Source of the DNA: Larix sibirica
Taxonomy: Eukaryota > Streptophyta > Pinopsida > Pinales > Pinaceae
NCBI GenBank assembly: GCA_004151065.3
Contig: NWUY0300059945.1
Span: 8,845-23,139, forward strand
Direction of reading: 5' to 3'
DNA: 14,295 bases
In this document: piece by piece, positions 8,004 through 14,295 of the stretch
Layout: each line of letters starts with the position of its first letter
Position numbering within the stretch: position 1 is the first letter of the stretch
The notes under the pieces: model-generated
Told to the model about the DNA's origin: nothing
Seen by the model: only the letters and a program-made list of their open reading frames with translations
Database searches by the model: none
Translations under genes and position numbers: made by a program

Positions 8004-8145
8004 AAACATTTTGCTCAACGTTGAAGGTGAAAAATTGTTGTAAAAATTCAGTTGGCTCCTAAGTAGCATCTTCTTGCATCATATTTTTCCATTGGATCAA
8101 AATTTATTTGATGGTGTGTAGGTGCAATTGTTGTTCCCTAGAAGC
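7995..8145 (-). pseudogene. Chromodomain at the end of chromovirus integrase, broken
   Basis: The minus-strand frame reads ILIQWKNMMQEDAT, stop, EPTEFLQQF, then EQNVSFEGEG. This matches the chromodomain-like tail of plant chromovirus integrases (I-x-W-x-N-x-EEATWE followed by F-x-LEDKV-x-GxG), which is thought to guide insertion by binding marked chromatin. The conserved Trp of ATWE is a TAG (8061-8059), a one-base change from TGG, and a TAA precedes ILIQW. The tail is not usable. Confidence 0.7.
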
Positions 8146-8181
8146 CAATACTGCTATAAATTGGAGCCATATGGATCCTTC

Positions 8182-8385
8182 TTATTCAAGTTCCAGTAAC
8201 CTAGTATGAACTTTGGAATTAGAGCCCACCACGTTTTTAAGACAAGATACATGAAAGATTGGGTGAATATTGGAGTGAGCTAGTAGAGCAAGCTTGTAGG
8301 CTACTTGTCCAATACTATGGAGGATTGTATAGGGTCCATATAACTTTGGAGTGAGATTCTGGTGGAAGTGGTACTTGAGGGACAT
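8182..8385 (-). pseudogene. Chromovirus integrase GPY/F domain
   Basis: A 67-residue open stretch reads MSLKYHFHQNLTPKLYGPY, TILHSIGQVAYKLALL, then IHPIFHVSCLKNVVG. The LxPKLYGPY, IGxVAYxLxLP and IHPVFHVSxLK motifs are the hallmark of the C-terminal GPY/F module of plant Ty3/gypsy chromovirus integrases. It is the best-preserved coding piece of element B and lies between the core (upstream on the minus strand) and the chromodomain. It ends at a stop before the chromodomain. Confidence 0.85.
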
Positions 8386-8907
8386 CTGCTTACAAGTGGG
8401 AGGTGAAGAAACACTTGATCCCCTACTTCAAAGAAATTCTTGGAGCAATGTTGATATGCATGTTGTTTCATTGAATTTTGGGCTAGAACGAGGTTGTCTT
8501 TAAGGGTGTGAAGAATATATGATTTGGTGTGAAGTGTGTGGCCACTTATTGAACTGTAGAGTTACTTGGTAGGTAGGAAATCATTGATAGATTCTTTTGT
8601 CCATACACTAATTCATAAGATGTCATTTTGGTGGAACCATGATAAGTGGTATTACACTGCCATTCTTCCAGAGGAAGCGATTGGGCCCAATGGTGTGGCA
8701 TGTCTAACTCAAAGAATCATAAGTAGGTTTCCATTCATTTATTGACCTCTTCCATTTGGACATCCATTAAGGGTTGTAAGTTGTGTTGAGATTCAATTGT
8801 GTGCCCTAGATTTTAAACAATTCCTGCCAAAAATTATTAGTGAAGGTAGGGTCACAATCAAAGAAAATAGAGTTTGGAACGCCATGGAGTTTAAAAATAT
8901 GATCCAT
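8386..8907 (-). pseudogene. Chromovirus integrase core, 3' half, broken
   Basis: From 8907 the minus strand reads MDHIFKLHGVPNSI, FFDCDPTFTNNFWQELFK, then, in a frame with several stops, GTQLNLNTTYNP and a decayed segment down to the GPY/F region. It matches the VFKLHGxPxSIVSDRDPxFTSxFWxELF and GTxLxxSTAYHPQTDGQTE parts of chromovirus cores. The second catalytic Asp is kept (GAT at 8859-8857). The PQTDGQTE motif with the catalytic Glu is unrecognisable (stop then WMSKWKR). The first catalytic Asp, zinc finger and reverse transcriptase are missing. Confidence 0.8.
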
Positions 8908-8947
8908 TGAAGAGTCCACTTGTTGATTGGAGGCAACTTCTAATTAG

Positions 8948-9279
8948 TCAAAATCAACTGCAAAATTACTAGTGGTAACCATAGAATACCTCCCCTTAGT
9001 ATTCCTTACCACCATTGAGGCACATCCTAGCTCCTCCTCCAAAAGGTCTACTCAAGATGAGCCTAATATTTCTATCTCTATATGGATATGAAAAGGAAGA
9101 ATGTGCATATAATGAGGGATACATATTCCAGAACTTGGGCAGATCCAACCCAACACAAGATGTTGTCTGTGGTAGACCACAAAGAGGGAATTTTTAAGAT
9201 CGGCATATTACATCCCAAGGTACCAACAACAAAGACCTATGATGACCATAGAGAAACCCATATCCATTTTAAAATTTGA
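8948..9279 (+). pseudogene. Start of unassigned protein remnant (element C), first part
   Basis: Two frames on the plus strand read smoothly one after the other: 8948-9087 (LPLVFLTTIEAHPSSSSKRS, then TQDEPNISIS) and 9082-9276 (MDMKRKNVHIMRDTYSRTWA, then a KEGIFKIGILHP block and HRETHIHFKI). A frameshift at about 9080 separates them. I recognise no domain. That it belongs with the coiled-coil part downstream is inferred from strand, spacing and similar decay. It abuts the truncated chromovirus core, so its left end may be an insertion or deletion breakpoint. Confidence 0.35.
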
Positions 9280-9334
9280 TCAAATTAACCCTATAGATAG
9301 TTTGTATTTCTGCGGGAAATCATGGGAACTATAA

Positions 9335-10294
9335 TGTAAAGATGTCTTACAATCTTTAGCAAATATCAAGAAAATGCAATCAATTGTGCAGAAGATAGAG
9401 AAGCAACTAAAACTTGAAAAAGTAGCCATTAGGGCCAAACAACAAACTATTAAGGAGTTAGAGCAAAATATTCTCACATTGGGAGCCAACCCCACTGATC
9501 CTACACTTGTCCAATCCTTAATGTAACAAAAAGATAATGAATTTGCATTGTTAAATAAGAAGTTGAAAGTGCTTGATACATAGCATGTCCAAACACCCAA
9601 GATGGAAGTGCTACAAGAGGAAAAAGAGAAGGTGCATACTACAAGGCTTCAATATAACAATATAGGGATAAGGTGACTGAGCTGGAATTGCAAGTATTGA
9701 GACTACAATTAGAGAAAACCTCCATCAATGTTCAAGGCACCTCAAAACCCACTGGAGGGGTAGAAAAGATCCTCATGTACCCAACTATAAAACATATGGA
9801 GGTAGATAAAATGAAAAATAAGATGGAAGAGAAACAACACAAAATTTAAGAATGTAATAATTATGTCAAAGAAAAAGAGGGGCTCATAGATCACCTTGAG
9901 TAGAATAAATATGAATTATAGAAATAGGTGGGATCATTGAACAAAAGGATTATAGGAAAACCTCCCCTCAAGGGGGCTAAGTTGACACTATGGGATACAA
10001 TATCAAAGGAGGTACTTTAACACTAGGAGCATTTTGAATTAATTCAAGACAAGTTGGAGTTAGAAACCTCGTCTACAACATAGATAAAAAGAACATAGTA
10101 TGAGTTGGAAGAAAATATTGACATCACTAGAAATATGATTAAATACTTAAACAATAGAACCGAAAAACAATTGCAAGATTTGGGGGTTTCCAACAGAGCT
10201 TGCCTAATCACAAAATCCAATAGTGATAGAAAAATGACTAGTAAATAGAGCTCAATCTAGAGTGTTCATTCTTGTAACAAAAAATGTTTTCTTT
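9335..10294 (+). pseudogene. Coiled-coil part of unassigned protein remnant (element C)
   Basis: Two successive frames give a long, charged, helix-rich protein: 9335-9673 (LQSLANIKKMQSIVQKIEKQ, AIRAKQQTIKELEQNIL, ANPTDPTLVQSLM) and 9673-10293 (VTELELQVLRLQLEK, VEKILMYPTIKHMEVDKM, YELEENIDITRNMIKYL). Leu, Ile and Val spaced by three and four residues, with Lys, Glu and Gln between, indicate coiled coils. In these frames the stops are TAG or TAA and fall where Gln would fit. No reverse transcriptase, protease, zinc knuckle or transposase motif is seen. It might be a captured or processed host gene, or the structural gene of an unrecognised element. Function unknown. Confidence 0.5.
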
Positions 10295-11094
10295 AAAGGA
10301 TTATTCAGAGATGCATCAATAAGAGGAATTCCCTCCCCCTAGGATGGAAATGGTGACCTCTACACACAAGTAGCATATCAATAGCTATTAAATTATAAAA
10401 GGAACAATGTTGATAAAATTGAGAGCTTACATGACATCCTAAAAAGGACAACCATTGTTCAATTACTGTTTGATGAATTTGAGATATTATATAGCTTGAG
10501 GCTCACCTTAAAAACTATTCCACCTATCTCATATTAACACTTCACAAATGTTGAGATAGCACTAAATACTATGAATAACCACACATATACTATGGGGAAG
10601 TATTGGCAACAGATTGCCAAATGCCACAAAGTAATCCTTCTAGGCCAAGGACATCCATCAACATCTACATAGACTTCAGGGCCAACCTCCCCATAAGAGG
10701 GATCCACTCAACGAGGTTGAAAATGAATTAAATCAATTAGGTATTTATAAAGGAATAAATAGCATTTCAACATGCAGTTGGGCCAATCAACGAGGGAGAA
10801 ATAAAATTTTAGAAGTAACAAAAAAGAGGGTAGTATCAAGAAGCGGTAAGGTAGTTTTGACATAAAAAGTAAACAATAGGAAGTATCAAGAATCAACCAA
10901 CATCTATAAAAGACAAATTCGTATCCTAGTAATAGTTATCAAGTATTATTTGGAGAGGGTCTCTCTAAACAGTGTAGGATCATGTTATCCAGACTAGGCA
11001 AGTTATGAGAAAACAAAAATCTCTATGAGATTCAGATCTCATGTATATGTCATCCTATAACACTCTTCTTCTGTTATTGTAGCCTCCTAATTCA
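10289..11094 (+). pseudogene. C-terminal part of unassigned protein remnant (element C)
   Basis: After a frameshift at about 10290 the frame reads FFKGLFRDASIRGIPSP, GNGDLYTQVAYQ, SLHDILKRTTIVQLLFDEFE, LRLTLKTIPPISY, NNHTYTMGKYWQQIAKCHK, with TAG and TAA stops, to TAA at 10694. Reading then moves to a third frame from 10686 (PHKRDPLNEVENELNQLGIY, SISTCSWANQRGRNKILEV) and may continue with stops to about 11094. The mix of helical and folded stretches suggests a real ancestral protein, perhaps 600-700 residues together with the parts upstream. I recognise no family. Confidence 0.45.
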
Positions 11095-11126
11095 AAGCCT
11101 TCTTTGTATTTGTACTTCTTGATGTA

Positions 11127-11132
11127 AATAAA
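11127..11132 (+). terminator. Polyadenylation signal AATAAA after element C
   Basis: AATAAA lies about 30 bases past the last coding-like segment of C, after a T-rich stretch, as expected for a plant 3' end. No poly(A) tract follows, so there is no direct sign of a retrocopied mRNA. In AT-rich DNA this hexamer is common by chance. Confidence 0.35.
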
Positions 11133-11139
11133 ATATTTG

Positions 11140-11823
11140 AGTAACCTGATATTTCACTATATTCATGGAATCGGTGTCTTGAGTATCATATGTGGAGTGA
11201 TGATTTCATTTATATGACCTAATTTTCTCATGGATGTTTTCCTTGTTGAATAGTAAATGAAGGTTTATTTGTTGTTTAATATGTGAATGTCTTTACTTCC
11301 AATGTTATGAGATTCATAAATATTTTATTTACATTTGTAAAAAATACTGAATTATTAAATGCTCAATATGTTTCTTATCACTATGAATGTGTAATATGTT
11401 TCCCTAAAGTACCTTACATTCTTCAATTTGTTCCATAATCTCCACAATCTTATCCATTCACCTCATACTACAATGATTACAGAACATGAACCTGGGAAAT
11501 GCCTCTAAAAGAGAAAGTGTAGTAATTAGTATGTCCTTAGTCTTGCACATATGCAAATTTCAAAGATAAAACAAAAAACAATGTTTTGAAAAATATTGAG
11601 CTCTAAATATAAATAAATTGAGTTGTATCATGCCCTAGTATACTTCCATAATATGCTGGAACATCTTAGGGAAAAACATGAAAAGTGGTTCCATTGTCGA
11701 GGAACAAAGATTCGAAGCAATTTCCTCATGAACGATAAATATTAGCTCTAATTCTTGAGCCTTGAAGGAGAATCAAACATTTAGCTATGGAAAATTTCAC
11801 CTGACGAATCCAATGGTATCGAT
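11140..11823. other. AT-rich stretch before gag; expected place of element D 5' LTR and leader
   Basis: No gene or clear repeat boundary is seen. Since gag of element D starts at 11824, its 5' LTR and primer-binding site should lie here. TGGTATC at 11814-11820 matches the start of the usual tRNA-Met primer site but lies only a few bases before the gag start and diverges after seven bases, so I do not call it. A matching 3' LTR lies outside the window. Confidence 0.4.
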
Positions 11824-12535
11824 ATGACGTATGGAAAGAGACACACCAGAGCCAATCCTAAACCTGAAGATTTACAGGTCCTTCCTAACCCTGAAAAAGA
11901 TTATGATCTTTCCAAATATCCAAAAGAGAGTGGAATATTCTAGCACATGTAATATTTAGAACAATTCATACCCTTCTATAGATATAGAATTTCAAGATTT
12001 ATCATGTAGATATGAAACCCACAAAGGTAAAGATTCTTTGGAAATAAACCTGAATTATCCTTTATTTGACCTTCATAGTTCCCCTCGTGTATTCCCTGAG
12101 GGTACTCAACCTGTATTTAATACCATTCTCAATAATCCCCGCATTCCTATATCTCCTTAAGCAAAGAATTTAATTCAACATCATTTGATGGATGGAGTAG
12201 GAGAAGGAGGTGCTAATCCTCCACCCCCACCTCAATTGAATCCTTGGGTAGTATCCAAATATTCCCCCCTAAACCTTCCTCAACACCTTCAAGACCTTCC
12301 TGAAAACTATCTAAAGATTTTACCCAAATATGACGGTGAAAGGATTAGTTCCACTAAATATCACATGGTTTCCTTCCAAGACTTCATAGACAACCTTTTT
12401 ATTAAGCATGATGATGCGCTTAAGAGATTATTTTTCCAAACTTTAGAGGGATATGTAAGAAATTGGATCAAGGGACTTCATGCTTCTTTAATTTACTCTT
12501 GGAAATTTTTAGAGACTTCATTTATGATATAGTGG
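11824..12535 (+). pseudogene. Gypsy gag, N-terminal part (element D)
   Basis: Gag forms the virus-like particle that packages retrotransposon RNA. ATG at 11824 opens MTYGKRHTRANPKPEDLQ, a basic start typical of plant gypsy gag, ending at TAG 11941-11943. A frameshift there moves reading to the frame that runs to 12532, interrupted by TAG 11957 and TAA 12158. It carries LHSSPRVFPEG, NPPPPPQLNPW, LPENYLKILPKYDGE, FQDFIDN, LEGYVRNWIKGL and IYSWKFLETSF. The last motifs are the retrotrans_gag core (LPKFDG, ALxGxAxxWYxxL, SWxxFxxxF). TAG at 12530-12532 sits where the protein family continues with WGGK. Confidence 0.85.
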
Positions 12536-13000
12536 GGGGGAAAGAGGGCCTGCCTTCACTACTTAATAGAATTTACTTCCCTAAGTAAAATAAGTTGACT
12601 TTAATAAAATATTCAATAAATTGTACAACAAGATCCATACTAACATAAAACCTTCCCAAGTAGTAGCAAAGGCCACCTTTGTTGGGGCCTTTGAGCCTAA
12701 TTTTTCTATGATGTTGAGGGAGAGAGGATATACACATCTATTGATCATGCAAGGTGATGTAGTAGATATTGAGGGAAACATGACAACATCAGGGAAATTG
12801 AATTTGTGTCCAGGGCTAAATGAAAAGGACAAAATAAAACATAATGGTGAGTTTGGTTCCTCTATTTTAAAGAAGGATTTGCAAGAGAATAGAATTGAGG
12901 AAATGTCCAAAATAATTAAAAATTTGTCCAACAAACTAACCGGGCTTGAATTAGAATGAAATAATTAAAACATAACCCCTCAAGAAGGAGCACCAAGGAA
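12533..13000 (+). pseudogene. Gypsy gag, C-terminal part of capsid region
   Basis: After the TAG, WGGKRACLHYLIEFTSLSK continues the gag core in the same frame. A small shift or deletion near 12595 leads to the frame open to 12959: YNKIHTNIKPSQVVAKATF, VGAFEPNFSMMLRERGYTHL, MQGDVVDIEGNMTTSGKL, EEMSKIIKNLSNKLTGLELE. This matches the FNxLYNKIPTxIKP, YxxAFxxxxxxLLRER and A-x-IExNM-xSGK blocks of gypsy gag. The last stretch is a short coiled coil. There is no zinc knuckle (CCHC). Confidence 0.85.
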
Positions 13001-13494
13001 TCATAATCCTAATCAGTATATGAGGCCTTTCAACTCGTAGATTATGCACAAAGAAAAAGGGAATTAAGATCAACCTGGATCTAGCCTCCTATTAGAGAGA
13101 ACAATAACAAGAATAATAATTTGCTAACCTCCCTTTTCAAGAAGAATATACAGATACTTAGAAAGAAATGAAATGGCCACATGATGAATGCAATACCATT
13201 CACCTGACCCAAGAAGACTATGAAAGTTCACTAGAATCTAATACATATGATTATGAGAATGAACAATAAAATGGTGAATATTAAATGTCCTCATCCCACA
13301 CATATTTTTTTTTGATACCCTACAAGCTAAATTTCACAAGAAGTGTGACCTTGAGCCAAGACCGCTTGATACAAATCAAGATAATCAACCTCCTCCAAAA
13401 AGACCCTCTATAAATCAGCCAAAAAGTAAAATCCAGGATCCATCTAGAGTCTTCCTAAAGAAATGACAAGTTAAAGGACAAAGCTAGTGAACCT
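13001..13494 (+). pseudogene. Gypsy gag-to-protease linker, heavily decayed
   Basis: Short coding-like pieces in all three frames fit a proline- and asparagine-rich gag tail: NQYMRPFNS near 13010, MKWPHDECNTIHLTQEDYE near 13168-13224, and CDLEPRPLDTNQDNQPPPKR near 13348-13404. Many TAG, TAA and frame changes interrupt them. Nothing else is seen in this stretch. Confidence 0.55.
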
Positions 13495-13800
13495 ATGAGG
13501 CATGTTGTTGCAAAAATAAATGAGAATCCCCAAACTAAAAAGCTGGGAAATGAAAAAAGGGAGAAATGTGGACCTAATTTCCCCTTTAACATTGAACATG
13601 AGTTGGTTAAAATTAAAATTCATGTACCTTTGATTGAGCTGGATAAAACCATGTCTACCATAAACCAATGGAGAGAATGATGAGTAGCACAATTTCAGCT
13701 ATACAACGAGATACTTGAAACCTCTCAGATGAGCACCCAAAATTCAGATTTGGACCCCACATTGATGAAAGGGAAGATACCATAACACATTTCTATGTAA
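13495..13800 (+). pseudogene. Gypsy region before protease
   Basis: The frame at 13495-13677 reads MRHVVAKINENPQTKKLGNE, then FNIEHELVKIKIHVPLIELD. Gypsy polyproteins of this group have an F-x-L-ExLxKIKIPxPLxEL block here. It ends at TGA 13678, and a second frame from 13683 (TISAIQRDT, stop, NLSDEHPKFRFGPHIDERED, THFYVKLSIHD) leads directly into the protease. The change of frame and the TGA at about 13716 break the polyprotein. Confidence 0.7.
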
Positions 13801-14295
13801 AACTAAGCATACATGACAAGTTTATGCACAATTGCATGTTAGATTCAGGAGCCTCCCATAATTTGATTCCTAAAGTTATAATGGAATAGTTGGGTTAAGG
13901 TTATAATGGAATAGTTGGGTTTAGAGGTAACTACTCCATATCATGATTTATACAATTTTGACTCATAAAAGGTTAAGTGTGTGGGTATTATTAAATATTT
14001 AGTAGTCAACTTATCCCAACTACCAATAAAGATTATTATTATGGATGTGGTAGTGGTTGATGCACCTTCCAAATATGGAATGTTGTTGTCAAGAAGTTGA
14101 GCAACGAAGAGAGGCATTTCTTCAAGCCCTATGAAGAGTCCACAGGTCTATATCTTGCCCAATGCATTGGTCCAAAATATGCAAAGCTGTATATTGATAC
14201 CTTTTAAACTTTCTTCTTCTTTGAATTTGGGACAAAGCTCATGCATAATCCCGAGTTCCAACGTTACAGTTTGGTGGCTTATTTAAATATCACAA
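13801..14295 (+). pseudogene. Gypsy aspartic protease (element D), broken, partial at window edge
   Basis: The retrotransposon protease cuts the gag-pol polyprotein. KFMHNCMLDSGASHNLIPK holds the catalytic D-S-G-A (13842-13853). A 25-bp direct duplication (13875-13899, 13900-13924) then shifts the frame, and reading continues as LGLEVTTPYHDLYNFDS, KVKCVGIIKYLVVNLSQLP, IIIMDVVVVDAPSKYGMLLS, RS, matching the protease and the domain after it in this gypsy group. A TAG in each duplicate, a TAA after NFDS and a TGA where SRSW has Trp add further damage. After about 14100 the match fades. Reverse transcriptase would lie past the right edge. Confidence 0.85.
13875..13924. repeat. 25-bp tandem duplication inside the protease
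   Basis: GTTATAATGGAATAGTTGGG starts at 13875 and again at 13900. The period of 25 is not a multiple of three, so the duplication shifts the reading frame just after the catalytic motif. Both copies contain the same TAG, so the stop arose before the duplication. Confidence 0.85.

Noticed and set aside
9280-9600. 106-codon minus-strand gene
   Set aside because: It is the antisense of the coiled-coil frame of element C. The reverse of Lys/Glu/Gln-rich codons gives Phe/Leu/Ser-rich frames, which is what is seen.
9335-10693. TAG or TAA read as glutamine (altered genetic code)
   Set aside because: Stops coexist with several frameshifts and occur in dead retroelements too. A plant nuclear genome uses the standard code, so decay explains them better.
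9335-11140. Endogenous pararetrovirus (coiled-coil protein followed by a polyA signal and leader-like sequence)
   Set aside because: No reverse transcriptase, RNase H, movement-protein or zinc-knuckle motif was seen, and the short similarity near 10950 to a pararetrovirus promoter region is no more than chance length.
11814-11820. Primer-binding site TGGTATC for tRNA-Met
   Set aside because: Only seven bases fit, it is four bases before the gag ATG, and no LTR end CA precedes it at the right distance.
12581-12934. 117-codon minus-strand gene
   Set aside because: It is the antisense shadow of the gag frame at 12621-12959, which matches gypsy gag clearly.

Overview
The window looks like a piece of a large, AT-rich plant nuclear genome, most likely a gymnosperm (conifer). 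The reasons are a TIR-NB-ARC resistance-gene remnant whose intron lies between the two domains, several old Ty3/gypsy retrotransposons of types common in conifers, and almost no intact long reading frame. There are no bacterial-style operons, RNA genes or CRISPR arrays. I found no gene that looks intact. The organism assignment is an inference from family content.

Layout. (1) 1-596, minus strand: a partial TNL (TIR-NB-ARC) gene running off the left edge. Its P-loop glycine is changed and its TIR exon is cut by a stop. (2) About 600-2290: non-coding sequence with small repeats, including a MITE-like inverted repeat (710-829), a 92-bp tandem pair (1257-1430) and a purine-rich repeat (1717-1810). 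(3) 2401-3720, plus strand: a decayed gypsy integrase (element A). (4) 3224-7985: two diverged, head-to-tail copies of a 2.38-kb segment. Each holds the A integrase C-terminus, an A 3' region with LTR-like promoter and polyA signals, and an inverted chromovirus LTR. The only N in the window (5608) sits at their junction. (5) 7577-8960, minus strand: the 3' end of a chromovirus (element B), consisting of LTR, polypurine tract, chromodomain, GPY/F domain and part of the integrase core. (6) About 8950-11140, plus strand: the remnant of a long coiled-coil-containing protein that I cannot assign (element C), followed by a polyA signal. (7) 11824-14295, plus strand: gag and aspartic protease of another gypsy element (element D), running off the right edge.

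How it fits together. This is a repeat graveyard next to a dead or dying resistance gene. Elements A and D lie on the plus strand and B on the minus strand; B's LTR sits inside A-derived sequence. In-frame stops in C are mostly TAG and TAA, which suggests decay of CAG and CAA codons by cytosine deamination in methylated DNA. The most interesting parts are the tandem segment with an N at its seam, the unassigned protein remnant C, and the resistance-gene fragment with its P-loop change.
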